In this document: positions 41,869 through 51,764 of the stretch, piece after piece
Position numbering within the stretch: position 1 is the first letter of the stretch
Layout of the letters: each line of letters begins with the position of its first letter
Assembly (NCBI RefSeq): GCF_028621895.1
Contig: NZ_CP117520.1
Span: 1,922,001 to 1,986,000 of the forward strand
Origin: Acinetobacter sp. GSS19
Lineage (GTDB): Bacteria; Pseudomonadota; Gammaproteobacteria; Pseudomonadales; Moraxellaceae
Direction of reading: 5' to 3'
Length of the DNA: 64,000 nt
Position numbers and translations under genes: made by a program
Notes under the pieces: model-generated
Database searches by the model: none
Seen by the model: the letters and a program-made list of their open reading frames with translations, nothing else
What the model was told of the DNA's origin: nothing

Positions 41869-42678
41869 TTACAGCTCAACTTGGAAAGTATGTTCTTTTG
41901 CGGGAAAACTCTGATCTTGTACCGCAGCATGGTAGGCTTTAAAAGCATCCAGAATGGCAGTTTCTCCCGCCTGTTCTTTCATAAAATTACGCACAAAACG
42001 TGCTACACGACCGAAAGTCAATCCCAGCATATCCTGTACGACCAGCACCTGACCGTCGGTGTCAGCACCTGCACCAATACCAATCACCGGCACTTGCGGG
42101 AACAGCTCGGCAATTTCTTTGCCCAACTGCGCGGGCACACATTCGAGCAACAGCAAGGCAGCACCCGCCTCCACTACAGCCTGACAGTCAGCAATCAGAC
42201 GGTCTGCAGCTTCACGGGTACGCGCTTGCAACTTGTAGCCACCAAACATGTGAACCGATTGTGGTGTCAAACCCAAGTGCACACAGACAGGAATCCCATT
42301 GCGTGCTAGCACTTGAATGGACTCACTGAGCCAAGCACCACCTTCCATTTTGACCATTTGAGCACCGGCTTGCATGACTGTCTTGGCACTGTTCAGAGCA
42401 TCTGTCAGCGTGGCATAACTCATAAAAGGCAGATCAGTCATGATAAAGGCATGCTGATTACCACGGCGTACGGCTGCCGTATGGTACGCCATGTCGGCAA
42501 CAGTGACCGGGAGGGTAGAATCGAGTCCCTGTATTGACATCCCCAAAGAATCGCCAATTAAAATACTGTCAATTTGCGCAATTTCCATGGCTTTGGCCAT
42601 GCTTGCATCATAGCAAGTCAAACAAGAAAATTTACGTCCTTCAGCTTTGAATTGTCTTAAGTCACTGAGACTAATCAT
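41869..42678 (-). CDS. panB: 3-methyl-2-oxobutanoate hydroxymethyltransferase
   Basis: PanB adds a hydroxymethyl group from 5,10-methylene-tetrahydrofolate to alpha-ketoisovalerate, the first committed step to pantothenate. The 269-residue TIM-barrel protein carries the metal/substrate motif IGDSLGMSIQG (about 41-51), KMEGG near 113, and the ALLLLECVPAQL segment with the catalytic glutamate near 180. Length and start are typical. It sits between folK (44 bases upstream) and panC. Confidence 0.97.
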   Translation of the reverse strand: MISLSDLRQFKAEGRKFSCLTCYDASMAKAMEIAQIDSILIGDSLGMSIQGLDSTLPVTVADMAYHTAAVRRGNQHAFIMTDLPFMSYATLTDALNSAKTVMQAGAQMVKMEGGAWLSESIQVLARNGIPVCVHLGLTPQSVHMFGGYKLQARTREAADRLIADCQAVVEAGAALLLLECVPAQLGKEIAELFPQVPVIGIGAGADTDGQVLVVQDMLGLTFGRVARFVRNFMKEQAGETAILDAFKAYHAAVQDQSFPAKEHTFQVEL

Positions 42679-42722
42679 GAAGATGTTCCTCTACAGGATT
42701 TCCTTCCAACATTGGAAATATT

Positions 42723-43211
42723 TTAGCAATCAGTCCAATCCTGCTCAGCAATCACCTGAAGTGTCGAGTGCTGAACGGGTGCCAAGTTTTGTAGTGTATG
42801 TCCTTGAATCTGAAGACCGGGGTTCAATTCAAGCAATGGGATGAGTACAAAATCCCGTTGTAAAATGCCAACATGCGGTACCGTTAGACGTTCATGCTGG
42901 ATCTGCTCATCGCCATAAAGCAGCAAATCCAGATCCAAGGTGCGCTCACCCCAATGCCGCAGTCTAACCCGCCCCGCTTCCTGCTCAAAGCGCTGTAGCT
43001 GATCGAGCAGGTCAAGTGCTGGTAGCGTCGTATCCAGCTGCACAACAGCGTTGAAATAGTGGGGTTGATCTTGTGGCCCCATCGGCGGACTTTGGTAGAG
43101 TTTAGAGACCTGTACGGATCCTAAGGTGGCCAACTTGGCGACAGCTTCTGCAAGAATCTGGCGTGAATCCCCTAAGTTACTACCGAGTCCGATGTAGCTA
43201 CGAATACTCAT
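42723..43211 (-). CDS. folK: HPPK, 6-hydroxymethyl-7,8-dihydropterin pyrophosphokinase
   Basis: FolK transfers pyrophosphate from ATP to 6-hydroxymethyl-dihydropterin in folate synthesis. The 162-residue protein opens IGLGSNLGDS and has the HPPK signature WGERTLDLDLLLYG at about 89-102, with the two aspartates that bind magnesium, followed by LTVPHVGILQRDFVLIPL. It overlaps pcnB by four bases, a pcnB-folK-panB-panC order common in gammaproteobacteria. Confidence 0.96.
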   Translation of the reverse strand: MSIRSYIGLGSNLGDSRQILAEAVAKLATLGSVQVSKLYQSPPMGPQDQPHYFNAVVQLDTTLPALDLLDQLQRFEQEAGRVRLRHWGERTLDLDLLLYGDEQIQHERLTVPHVGILQRDFVLIPLLELNPGLQIQGHTLQNLAPVQHSTLQVIAEQDWTDC

Positions 43212-44704
43212 TGAGTCGGTCCAAAAATCACTTGGCTAAGATCACGCTGAACACGCTTACGTTTTAAAATTGGATGATCCGAACGGATGCCCGGTGCAAC
43301 TTCAACCGACTGAGTAGGTTGGCGTTCAGAACGCTGCTGCTCATTTGCACGGGCTTTACGCGCACGACGGCTGCGTGGCTCAGGCTCATTCACCAATGGT
43401 TCCAATTCTACTGCTGCTGGCAGATCCGGAATTTCTTCGCTCGCTTTACGGCGTTTCTTGGCACGTTGGCGGTTATATTGAGCAATCGCCTGTTCTTTCT
43501 GGTCGCTGCTCATTTCCTGATAATTTTCCCACCATAGCCCCATGCCTTGAGTGGTCTCATCGCCAGATTTTTCGCGCAATAATAAAAAGTCAAATCCGGC
43601 ACGGAAACGTGCATGGCCAGCCAGTGCTTCAATCTGTTGTGGCTTTGGATTGAGCAATCGGGTCTGCATTTCCCAGACTTCGCGAATAAAGGTTTCAGCA
43701 AAGCGCGGAATAACGGTTCGAGTCGCCTGGCGTTTGAGCACATCCAGACCCGCCTGGGCACGTGCTTCAGCAGGCACAATCCCTTTACTCAAATAGAAAT
43801 CACAGCGTTCCAGGAAAGGTTGCCATAACAGCACTGCATAGAAAAATGCCGGGTTAATGGTTTTACCGATCTGGATACGTTGATCGGTATTTTTAGCTGC
43901 ACGCTCGATAAACGGCGTAATATCAGGACGAATATCGGCAAAAAGTTGTTTCCAGATATCAAACTGGATCAGCATCGGCAAAACCCGATGCAAATGCCCC
44001 ATCGTGAACAGTTTTTGTGACTCATCATAAAGGCGATGTGGCGACACATCACGTAATAACTGGGTCATTTCCGGGGTGAAAATTTTGAGAATTTCAGGGT
44101 CAATATCAAAATTCAATTTTGCTGCAAAACGCAATGTGCGCAGCATGCGTACTGGATCTTCTTCAAAACGAACCGTAGGATCACCCAGTAAACGCAAGGT
44201 TTTGTTTTCAATGTCCTCTACAGCATGACAAAAGTCCAGCACGATACCTTTACGTGGCTGATAGTACAGAGCATTGATCGAGAAATCGCGACGTGCAAAA
44301 TCCTGTTCGATGCTTCCCCAGTTATTATCACGCAGAATCATGCCTGCAGCGCTGGTCATGGTCTTTTTCGGTGGTGCACGGAAAGTTGCCACTTCAATCA
44401 ACTCTCGCCCAGAGTAGACATGGGCCAGCTCAAAACGACGTCCAATAATCCGGCAGCGGCGTCCAAACACCTCTTTGACCTGTGCCGGGGTTGCATTCGT
44501 CACAGCATCAAAATCCTTGGGATTAAGCCCAAGCATCATGTCACGGACACCTCCACCGACGATATAGGCTTCAAAGCCCGCTTTGGTGAGGGTATCAATC
44601 ACATCTAAAATGGAAGAAGGTAATTGAGCGGTTGATAAACCACATTTTGACGCGCGCAAAGTTTGCAAAAGACGCTGTCTCCTACGTCTGGACGTAAAAT
44701 TCAA
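43208..44704 (-). CDS. pcnB: Poly(A) polymerase I
   Basis: A 498-residue class II nucleotidyltransferase that adds 3' poly(A) tails, marking RNA for decay. The catalytic head has IVGGGVRDMMLG followed by the metal-binding Asp64 and Asp66 in PKDFDAV. The RRDFSINAL and GDPTVRFEEDPVRMLRTLRF blocks match PcnB rather than CCA-adding enzymes, as does the long, very basic C-terminal tail (about 405-498). It is the first gene of the seven-gene run down to darP; a 98-base gap separates it from comEA. Confidence 0.94.
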   Translation of the reverse strand: MNFTSRRRRQRLLQTLRASKCGLSTAQLPSSILDVIDTLTKAGFEAYIVGGGVRDMMLGLNPKDFDAVTNATPAQVKEVFGRRCRIIGRRFELAHVYSGRELIEVATFRAPPKKTMTSAAGMILRDNNWGSIEQDFARRDFSINALYYQPRKGIVLDFCHAVEDIENKTLRLLGDPTVRFEEDPVRMLRTLRFAAKLNFDIDPEILKIFTPEMTQLLRDVSPHRLYDESQKLFTMGHLHRVLPMLIQFDIWKQLFADIRPDITPFIERAAKNTDQRIQIGKTINPAFFYAVLLWQPFLERCDFYLSKGIVPAEARAQAGLDVLKRQATRTVIPRFAETFIREVWEMQTRLLNPKPQQIEALAGHARFRAGFDFLLLREKSGDETTQGMGLWWENYQEMSSDQKEQAIAQYNRQRAKKRRKASEEIPDLPAAVELEPLVNEPEPRSRRARKARANEQQRSERQPTQSVEVAPGIRSDHPILKRKRVQRDLSQVIFGPTQ

Positions 44705-44802
44705 GATGCCTAATCATATCTCTAACACAATCAAAGGGCAATTTGATTCTGGCTTCAATCCGTATTTGTTCATTAGGTGACTGCTGTTGCAGCTCTACCT
44801 AT

Positions 44803-45213
44803 TTACAGGCTTAAACGGTCACGGTTTTTAGCCAATAATTTTGGCCCAATTCCCTTAATATTCTGCAACTCATCGACACTTTTAAAACCGCCATTTTTTT
44901 GCCGGTAATCCAAAATGGCTTGTGCTTTCTTCTCACCAATCCCGCTTAACTGCTGCAGCTGCTGCAAAGAGGCCTGATTCAGGCGAATTCTGTCATTGGA
45001 GCTGCTTTGCTGGGTCGGTCGAGCGAGGTAATGGTCCTGCAGCTGTTTTTGTTTTAAGCGTTCATCATGAGCCAACTGCTCAGCTTTCCATTTCAGATAA
45101 GATTGATCAAAGGATTGGGCGTATACGCATGTCCCCATCAAACTCCATCCAAAAAGAATTAGTAGGATGAGGCTAGCTGTGGGTGTTCCCCATAAGATTT
45201 GGTAATTTTTCAT
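44803..45213 (-). CDS. comEA: ComEA-like helix-hairpin-helix DNA-binding protein
   Basis: A 136-residue protein with an N-terminal signal or anchor sequence (about 1-32, CVYA|QS), a charged helical spacer, and a C-terminal ComEA-type (HhH)2 domain: LNQASLQQLQQLSGIGEKKA and the second hairpin KGIGPKLL (about 119-126). Such proteins bind double-stranded DNA in the periplasm and pull it in during natural transformation, a trait of Acinetobacter. The first 41 bases overlap the end of mazG; a shorter start inside would lose the signal sequence, so the long form is kept. Confidence 0.88.
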   Translation of the reverse strand: MKNYQILWGTPTASLILLILFGWSLMGTCVYAQSFDQSYLKWKAEQLAHDERLKQKQLQDHYLARPTQQSSSNDRIRLNQASLQQLQQLSGIGEKKAQAILDYRQKNGGFKSVDELQNIKGIGPKLLAKNRDRLSL

Positions 45214-45988
45214 GTTCTGTCGCCTTTGTTTTTAATTGTTGTTTTGCTTGCTCCCAAAGCTGATCCATGTCTTCTAAGCTCATGTCCTCTAAATTTTGTT
45301 TTTGTTGTTGAGCCTGTACTTCCATCAATGCAAAGCGACTGCGGAATTTATGGATCGTTCCCAAGAGAGCCTGTTCACTCGACAAACCCAGTTTACGACC
45401 AATATTCACTAAAGAGAACAAACAATCACCAAATTCCTCTAGCATTTCATCGGAATTTCCTGTCTGCATAGCGTCACGCAACTCTGCCAGCTCTTCTTCC
45501 AGTTTGTGATAAGCCCCTTGGACATCAGGGAAATCAAAGCCGATTTTTGCCACATTTTTCTGAATCTGCTCGGCCTGAGAGAGTGCTGGTCCCGGCTTAA
45601 TTTCATCCAGACGCGCACGCGGTTTGCCCTGTTTTTCTTGCTGTTTGATGCGTTTCCACAATGCTGCGACATCTTCAGCACTCAAATGAGCAAACTGTTC
45701 TGCCTGAAACACATGGGGATGACGGCGAATCAATTTCGTACTGATCGCCTCAACAACATCCTGAAAATTAAAGGCGCCCTGCTCCTGATACATTTGTGAC
45801 TGGAACACCACCTGCAACAGGAGATCGCCCAACTCATCGCGCACATCATCGCTATTGCCAGAACGGACTGCGGCTTCTACTTCATAAGCTTCTTCAATGG
45901 CGTATTTGGTCAGACTCTCAGGCGTTTGTGCCTGATCCCATGGGCATTGTTCACGCAACTGCTGCATAATCTTTAATAACTTTTCCAT
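45173..45988 (-). CDS. mazG: Nucleoside triphosphate pyrophosphohydrolase MazG
   Basis: A 271-residue tandem MazG protein that hydrolyses NTPs and dNTPs to NMP plus pyrophosphate. The first domain has the metal-binding sequence EEAYEVEAAV and ELGDLLLQVVF (about residues 38-70); a second copy has LEEELAELRDAM and EEFGDCLFSLVNI (about 170-205). The ATG at 45988 is chosen because AGAGGA lies just upstream and MEKLLKIMQQLR is the normal family start; a longer frame to 46054 runs back toward the relA terminator. In E. coli MazG can lower ppGpp, which suits its place after relA. Confidence 0.94.
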   Translation of the reverse strand: MEKLLKIMQQLREQCPWDQAQTPESLTKYAIEEAYEVEAAVRSGNSDDVRDELGDLLLQVVFQSQMYQEQGAFNFQDVVEAISTKLIRRHPHVFQAEQFAHLSAEDVAALWKRIKQQEKQGKPRARLDEIKPGPALSQAEQIQKNVAKIGFDFPDVQGAYHKLEEELAELRDAMQTGNSDEMLEEFGDCLFSLVNIGRKLGLSSEQALLGTIHKFRSRFALMEVQAQQQKQNLEDMSLEDMDQLWEQAKQQLKTKATEHEKLPNLMGNTHS

Positions 45989-46066
45989 GGAGTCCTCTTG
46001 TTCTTTATAGGCTTTAAAATGATCGGGATAGCGCCATCGATGATCTTTTGACAATCATCCCGTGAT

Positions 46067-46095
46067 AAAAAAACCTGCCGCAGCAGGTTTTTTTT
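46067..46095 (-). terminator. relA terminator
   Basis: On the minus strand AAAAAACCTGC-TGCG-GCAGGTTTTTTT lies 15 bases after the relA stop, splitting relA from mazG-comEA. mazG must then rely on read-through or its own promoter in the short gap 45989-46066. Confidence 0.9.
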
Positions 46096-46109
46096 AGACT
46101 GAACTAATT

Positions 46110-48416
46110 CTAATTCCCTTGTACCAGGCGGCGGGCACTGATAATTCCGGGCTGCTGTTCTAAACGAGCCAACAAGCGTGACAACTGCGCCAAGCCTTTG
46201 ACTTCAATCAGCAACTTCATATTGGCAATCCCATCCGCTTCAGAGATGGTATTCACCTGACGGATATTGATCTGGTCTGAGAAAATCACCTGAGTCAAAT
46301 CTTTGAGCAGACCACGGCGGTCATAAGCCTCAATGACAATCTGCACACTCTGACCACGGGTCGGCTGCATTTCCCAATCCGCTTCGACTGCACGTTCTGG
46401 TTCCTGCCCGATCATACGCTGATAATCAGCACAGCCAATTTTATGGATGCTCACACCACGATTTAAGGTGATGTATCCCGCGATGGATTCGCCGTGCACC
46501 GGTTGGCAACATTGCGCGATATGCAGCTCAACATTGTCCAAACCATCAATCAGAATCCCATGCGCGGACAAGGTATGGCTCGCACGTGGATTCAACGTTG
46601 GCTTCAGCACCAGTTCAGGCTCATCCTGATCCAGATGCATATGGCGGTTCACCTGATTGATCAGAGAATGCAGGCTAATATCACCATTGACCAGTCCAAT
46701 CAGGATATCCTCCCCCGTTTTCACATTGAAATGATTGCAATAATCACTCAAATCGATACTTTTCGGGTGAATGGCTAAACGGGACAATTCCTTGTTGAGA
46801 ATTTCACGTCCGACTTCCAGATTCTTGCTGCGGTCCTGCTGGCGGAACCAGTGGCGCAACTTGTCACGTGCCCGTGCGGTCTTGATGTAACCCAGCGAGT
46901 TGACCAACCAGTCCCGGTTCGGCTCACGGTCTTTCTTGGTCAGGATCTCAACCTGTTCGCCAGTTTTCAGGGTATAGGTCAGCGGCACATAACGTTGGTT
47001 GACCCGTGCGGCATAGCATTTATTACCCACTTCGGTGTGCACATGGTAGGCAAAATCCAGAACGGTCGAGCCACGTGGCAACTCTTTAATGTCACCATCA
47101 CGGCTAAACACATAGATTTTTTCAAAATCTTCGAACTCCTGAATCTGCTCGAAATTTTCGCCTTCCTCTTCAATCTTGTGGGCACTGGCCTCGTTGCGCT
47201 CCTGATAGTGCTCCAGCACTGCACGCAACGAATGCAAACGATGGTTAAAGGAGTGGTCGGTGTTCTTGGCACCTTCTTTATAGTTGAAGTGCGAACACAC
47301 ACCCAACTCGGCTTCTTCGTGCATTTCCTTGGTGCGGATCTGCACTTCCAGCGATTTGTTTTCCGCAATGACAGCAGTATGTAACGAGCGGTAGCCATTG
47401 GCTTTAGGATTGGTAATATAGTCATCAAATTGGTGCGGAATATGACGCCAGATCTGATGTACAATCCCCAGCGTGTGATAGCACTCGGGTACAGAATTGA
47501 CCAATACGCGCACGGCACGAATGTCATACAGTTGATCAAAACTCAGGTTCTTGCTTTTCATTTTTCGATAAATCGAATAAATGTGTTTCACCCGTCCGGT
47601 GATTTCCGCCTCAATGCCATAATTGGCCAGCTCATTTTTCAGTTTATCAATGACAAACTGAATATATTGCTCGCGTTCCAGACGTTTTTCATTCAGCAAA
47701 GAAGCAATTTCTTTATAACGATCCGGTGCCAGATAACGGAATGCCAGATCTTCCAGCTCCCATTTCAACTGTGCGATGCCCAGACGGTGCGCTAACGGCG
47801 AATAAATCGTCAGAATTTCACGGGCCACACGTTCCTGACGTTCACGACTAGATTTGGCCAGTTCACGCAGGGCAAAAGTACGTTCTGCAAGCTTGATCAG
47901 GACGACACGAACGTCTTCTGTCACCGAAATCAGCATCTTATAAATGCCGGTTAAATGCTCACGCTGGTTATTATTAAAATGATCTTCGAGACGTTTATTT
48001 TTTTCGATCAGTTCAGAGAGTTTACCCATCGCCAGAGTGCCCTTGACCAGGTTATAAACCTGCTCACCAAACAGGGCTTTGACCTCTTCTAATGGGGTAA
48101 TGCCTTCGCGCACACTGCGGTACAGCACAGCCGCGGACAAGGTGTCTTCATCGACATATAAATGTGCCAGAATATCGGCCATACCGATTCCGGTGGTAAA
48201 GGTGTTGTTACGATGACTGACGGTGGTTTCTAGCTCTTTTTTTAAGGTCAGTTGCGCCACTTTTTCTAAACGCTGTAGGGCTGCCCCTTCATAGATTACG
48301 CGCACTCGGTCTAACCAAGAAGCCAATCCCATCTGGGCTTCTGCGGCATGTTCTACAGTCGCGTCCTCAGACAGCTCAGTGAGTTGTCCAGGCAATTGTT
48401 CACGTACTGTGACCAT
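46110..48416 (-). CDS. relA: GTP pyrophosphokinase RelA
   Basis: A 768-residue RelA that makes (p)ppGpp on ribosomes stalled by uncharged tRNA. The N-terminal hydrolase domain is degenerate: the HD dyad of SpoT is replaced by FTTGIGMAD, and the DTLSAAVLYRSVREG segment lacks the catalytic residues, as in known synthetase-only RelA. The synthetase domain is intact (YDIRAVRVLV, KANGYRSLHTAV, LEVQIRT). TGS (about 420-480), helical, zinc-finger-like (LHIAQCCQPV) and C-terminal ACT domains follow. It lies 32 bases after rlmD and ends at its own terminator. Confidence 0.97.
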   Translation of the reverse strand: MVTVREQLPGQLTELSEDATVEHAAEAQMGLASWLDRVRVIYEGAALQRLEKVAQLTLKKELETTVSHRNNTFTTGIGMADILAHLYVDEDTLSAAVLYRSVREGITPLEEVKALFGEQVYNLVKGTLAMGKLSELIEKNKRLEDHFNNNQREHLTGIYKMLISVTEDVRVVLIKLAERTFALRELAKSSRERQERVAREILTIYSPLAHRLGIAQLKWELEDLAFRYLAPDRYKEIASLLNEKRLEREQYIQFVIDKLKNELANYGIEAEITGRVKHIYSIYRKMKSKNLSFDQLYDIRAVRVLVNSVPECYHTLGIVHQIWRHIPHQFDDYITNPKANGYRSLHTAVIAENKSLEVQIRTKEMHEEAELGVCSHFNYKEGAKNTDHSFNHRLHSLRAVLEHYQERNEASAHKIEEEGENFEQIQEFEDFEKIYVFSRDGDIKELPRGSTVLDFAYHVHTEVGNKCYAARVNQRYVPLTYTLKTGEQVEILTKKDREPNRDWLVNSLGYIKTARARDKLRHWFRQQDRSKNLEVGREILNKELSRLAIHPKSIDLSDYCNHFNVKTGEDILIGLVNGDISLHSLINQVNRHMHLDQDEPELVLKPTLNPRASHTLSAHGILIDGLDNVELHIAQCCQPVHGESIAGYITLNRGVSIHKIGCADYQRMIGQEPERAVEADWEMQPTRGQSVQIVIEAYDRRGLLKDLTQVIFSDQINIRQVNTISEADGIANMKLLIEVKGLAQLSRLLARLEQQPGIISARRLVQGN

Positions 48417-48448
48417 ACCATTCTCCTGTCAATTTAAAACTCATATTT

Positions 48449-49840
48449 TTAATCGTTTATCTCTTGGATTTTTTCGAATAAAGCAATCGATTCAACATGT
48501 CCGGTATGTGTAAACATATCCATGACCCCTGCTTTTTTTAACTGGTAACCATGCTGAACCAAAATCCCTGCATCTCGCGCTAGTGTAGCTGGATTACATG
48601 AAACATAGACGATTCTTGTGGCGGAAAATTGCGGAATATACTGCATTACTTGCTCCGCGCCTGAACGTGGCGGGTCAATCAATAATGCATCAAATCCCTG
48701 ATTGGCCCAAGAATGATGCGAAAAGTCTTTTGTTAAATCTTGTGAATAGAAACTCACGTTCGACAACTGATTCTTTTGAGCATTTTCCTGACCTCGCTGT
48801 ACCATGTCATCGCTGGCTTCAACTGCCACCACCTGACCGGTTTCTCCCACACAACGTGCAAGAGGCAAGGAGAAATTACCCAAACCACAAAACAGATCCA
48901 GCACCCGTTCGCCTTTTTTCAATTCAAGCAATTCACATGCCAGCTTCACCATTTGTGGATTCACTGTGGAATTGACTTGGGTAAAATCGAGCGGCGAGAA
49001 GCCAAATTCAATATCAAAGGCATCCAGACGGTAATGCAGACGCATCGCGGCTGTCGGATCATCTACACGATGCAGCGTTTCTGCAGCACCGGGCTGCAAA
49101 TACAGTTGCCACTGCCTTTGTAACGTAAATTGTTTTAATTGGTTGACATCCGATGTCGACAATTTTTCAGTATGCCGCACTAGCAGTGCGACTTCACGAT
49201 CTCCCATCGCCAATTCTATATGACCGATCGCCGCTTTGCCTTTAAGACTTTCGAGTAATAGCTTCAGCTCAGGAAGTGACTGACTCAGCACCGTATCGAG
49301 TACAGCACAATCCTGAATTGGCGTCAGCCGGTTGCTTTGCCGCTCACGAAACCCCATCAGCAACTGCTGTTTCTGCGGTAGATAGCGCACCCCGATACGT
49401 GCTCGACGGCGGTAATCTTCCCGGGTTGAACGCAAGGGAGCAAGCCAGGTTTCTGGGCAAATTCCGGCGAAATGTTGCAGGTGTGAAGCCAGAACCTGCT
49501 GTTTCAGCTGAATCTGCTCATCTGCCTGTAAATGCTGTAAATTACAGCCCCCACAGAGCGTAAAATGCGGACAAATTGGCTCAATACGCGTCGCTGCAGG
49601 CGCACTGAGCAGTTCAATGCAGTCAGCTTCTTCTAGGCGTTTGTTGACCTGGGTGATTTTGGCACGAACCGTTTCACCGGGTAATGCATAGCTGATAAAA
49701 ACCTTCTTGCCCTGCTTGTCTGCCGGATGTTCAGGATGACTGCCATAATGTGCAATTCCGCGACCTTCATGAGAGAGTGACTCTACCTGAAAGGTATAAA
49801 CGGAGGAAGGAAGCCGACGAGATGGGGCACGGTGTTTCAA
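48449..49840 (-). CDS. rlmD: 23S rRNA (uracil-1939-C5)-methyltransferase RlmD
   Basis: A 463-residue SAM-dependent methyltransferase that modifies U1939 of 23S rRNA. It has an N-terminal TRAM domain (about 12-75), a 4Fe-4S cluster site with Cys90, Cys96 and Cys99 in [10 protein letters not shown] and a fourth cysteine in IQDCAVL, the SAM-binding [16 protein letters not shown] near 310, and the nucleophilic cysteine in [12 protein letters not shown] near 420. The cysteine pattern separates RlmD from RlmC and TrmA. It lies nine bases after the exonuclease gene. Confidence 0.96.
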   Translation of the reverse strand: MKHRAPSRRLPSSVYTFQVESLSHEGRGIAHYGSHPEHPADKQGKKVFISYALPGETVRAKITQVNKRLEEADCIELLSAPAATRIEPICPHFTLCGGCNLQHLQADEQIQLKQQVLASHLQHFAGICPETWLAPLRSTREDYRRRARIGVRYLPQKQQLLMGFRERQSNRLTPIQDCAVLDTVLSQSLPELKLLLESLKGKAAIGHIELAMGDREVALLVRHTEKLSTSDVNQLKQFTLQRQWQLYLQPGAAETLHRVDDPTAAMRLHYRLDAFDIEFGFSPLDFTQVNSTVNPQMVKLACELLELKKGERVLDLFCGLGNFSLPLARCVGETGQVVAVEASDDMVQRGQENAQKNQLSNVSFYSQDLTKDFSHHSWANQGFDALLIDPPRSGAEQVMQYIPQFSATRIVYVSCNPATLARDAGILVQHGYQLKKAGVMDMFTHTGHVESIALFEKIQEIND

Positions 49841-49849
49841 AGCAATAAC

Positions 49850-50665
49850 CTAATCCGGCAAAGAGGAAAGAAATGTTTGGGTAAACGGTGTGTGTGCTGC
49901 ACTTTGCCGCCATAAGGACAAAAATTCAGCATGTTGCGGTTGCGTGGTTAAATACTGCCAGGTGGCTTGCAGCCAAGCCTGATGATCCTCACTCAGCAAC
50001 TGTCCTTTCAGCAACAGCCACCGCAGATAAACCAGCCAGGTATTCAGCACATCCCCTTCACAATAAGAGGTTAATTGCTGCCATTGTTGCTGTCGAACAT
50101 ATTCCGGCACCTGATAACCTAAACCACGCTTGCCAGGAAAACCGAGCAGTTGTGCAATATCATCCAGTTTCTGGAAGTTACGCCCATTAAACATCGCCAT
50201 CACATCCATCAGATCCACATGGCGCTGATGATAACGATTCTGGTAGTTATTATAGCGTTTTTGCGTATCAATTTCGCCCTGGTCAAACAGTGCAGGCGCT
50301 GACAGGCCATGATACATGGCACGGAACAGAATCACCGGCAAATCAAATTGCGAACCATTCCAGCTCACCAACACCGGATGACGCTTGTCAAAAATCGACA
50401 GGAACTTCCTGAGCAGTTCTGCTTCAGTATCGTGCTGCTGACTAAAAGAAAACAGCTTCATGCCGTTTTCATCAATCCACAGCCCGGAAATACAGACAAT
50501 TTCATGCAGCGGAAGACGCTGAAAATCGGTTCCAGCTTCTTGGCGGCGCAATTTGATCAAGGCCTGTTCCAATGCCGGCTCAGGCAAATCCAGATCATGC
50601 AAATGCGCCCCGGCCTTAAGATCCGTCAGGGTTTCGATATCAAACACCAATACAGGGAAACGCAT
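49850..50665 (-). CDS. Predicted 3'-5' exonuclease (PolB-like, RNase H fold)
   Basis: A 271-residue protein with DEDD-type exonuclease motifs: Asp9 and Glu11 in LVFDIETLTD, the second motif SWNGSQFDLPVILFRA (about 100-115), the HVDLMDVMAMF segment, and a third motif YCEGDVLNTWLVYLRW near 195-210. It matches the predicted family of stand-alone PolB-like 3'-5' exonucleases. The biological substrate is unknown. It is embedded between cysM and rlmD with gaps of 15 and 9 bases, so it is co-transcribed with them. Confidence 0.88.
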   Translation of the reverse strand: MRFPVLVFDIETLTDLKAGAHLHDLDLPEPALEQALIKLRRQEAGTDFQRLPLHEIVCISGLWIDENGMKLFSFSQQHDTEAELLRKFLSIFDKRHPVLVSWNGSQFDLPVILFRAMYHGLSAPALFDQGEIDTQKRYNNYQNRYHQRHVDLMDVMAMFNGRNFQKLDDIAQLLGFPGKRGLGYQVPEYVRQQQWQQLTSYCEGDVLNTWLVYLRWLLLKGQLLSEDHQAWLQATWQYLTTQPQHAEFLSLWRQSAAHTPFTQTFLSSLPD

Positions 50666-50680
50666 TTGCTCAGATTTCCT

Positions 50681-51610
50681 TTATTCTGGATCTTGAACCG
50701 AGAACAGACCGGTCGAAAGATAACGATCACCACGGTCACAGATAATGCAGACAATCACCGCATCCGGCTGTTCATGCGCAATTTTGAGCGAAGCCCAAAC
50801 TGCGCCACCGGATGAAGTTCCCGCGCTGATGCCTTCTACCTTCGCCAATTTACGCATGGTCTTTTCCGCTTCGATTTGTGGAATATCAATAATGCGGTCA
50901 ATGCGGCTACGATCAAAAATGGTCGGCAAATACGCTTCTGGCCAACGGCGGATTCCCGCAATACTTGAACCTTCCGATGGCTGTAAACCAACGATTTGAA
51001 TATCGGGATTTTGTTCTTTTAGGTATTTTGACACACCCATAATGGTGCCTGTCGTACCCATCGAACTTACGAAGTGAGTAATTTTACCACCAGTTTGCTG
51101 CCAGATTTCAGGACCTGTAGTCAGATAATGCGCCTCAACATTGTCCGGATTACCAAACTGGTTTAACACTAGTCCTTGACCTTCGCTTTGCATTTTCGCA
51201 GCCAGGTCACGCGCACCTTCCATGCCCTGTTGCTGGGTCACTTCAATCAGCTCGGCACCATAGGCCAACATGGCATCTTTACGTTCCTGACTCATGTTGC
51301 TTGGCATGATGAGTTTCATTTTATAGCCACGCATCGCCGCTACCATGGCCAACGCAATCCCGGTATTTCCACTGGTTGCTTCGATCAAGGTGTCACCCGG
51401 TTTAATCTGACCACGCTTTTCCGCCTGCATGATCATATTATAGGCAGGTCGGTCTTTCACGGATCCGGCCGGGTTGTTTCCTTCTAATTTTGCCAGAACC
51501 GTGGCCTGGGTATCTGCTGCCAGTCGCTGTAAACGGACTAAAGGTGTTTTGCCAACATAATGGTCTAACAAAAATTCATCTGCGAGGAAATCAGGATGTG
51601 TATTACTCAT
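50681..51610 (-). CDS. cysM: Cysteine synthase B
   Basis: A 309-residue PLP enzyme that makes cysteine from O-acetylserine with sulfide or thiosulfate. Lys52 in GSVKDRPAYNM binds PLP; the phosphate loop appears as TSGNTGIALA, and the substrate loop as GTTGTIMG. NNPAGSVKDRPA and the following text match CysM better than CysK. The ATG at 51610 gives the expected N terminus; three extra in-frame codons are possible. It heads the cysM-exonuclease-rlmD-relA run and is divergent from gacS, an order also known in Pseudomonas. Confidence 0.95.
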   Translation of the reverse strand: MSNTHPDFLADEFLLDHYVGKTPLVRLQRLAADTQATVLAKLEGNNPAGSVKDRPAYNMIMQAEKRGQIKPGDTLIEATSGNTGIALAMVAAMRGYKMKLIMPSNMSQERKDAMLAYGAELIEVTQQQGMEGARDLAAKMQSEGQGLVLNQFGNPDNVEAHYLTTGPEIWQQTGGKITHFVSSMGTTGTIMGVSKYLKEQNPDIQIVGLQPSEGSSIAGIRRWPEAYLPTIFDRSRIDRIIDIPQIEAEKTMRKLAKVEGISAGTSSGGAVWASLKIAHEQPDAVIVCIICDRGDRYLSTGLFSVQDPE

Positions 51611-51764
51611 TATATGCACCGATATCGAGGTGACCGGTATTGTATGAAAAAATGACTAAAGCTGCACACATTTCCCGGGCTTTATTTCAAAACTGCTTAA
51701 AGCATCATCAGTTGGCAACAAAGCATGTTAAGATGCGGCGCATAGGGATCCAATTGCTTTAACC

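Noticed and set aside
46110..48416. Bifunctional SpoT instead of RelA
   Set aside because: The hydrolase dyad is replaced by FTTGIGMAD, which is the RelA pattern; the neighbours rlmD and mazG also fit relA.
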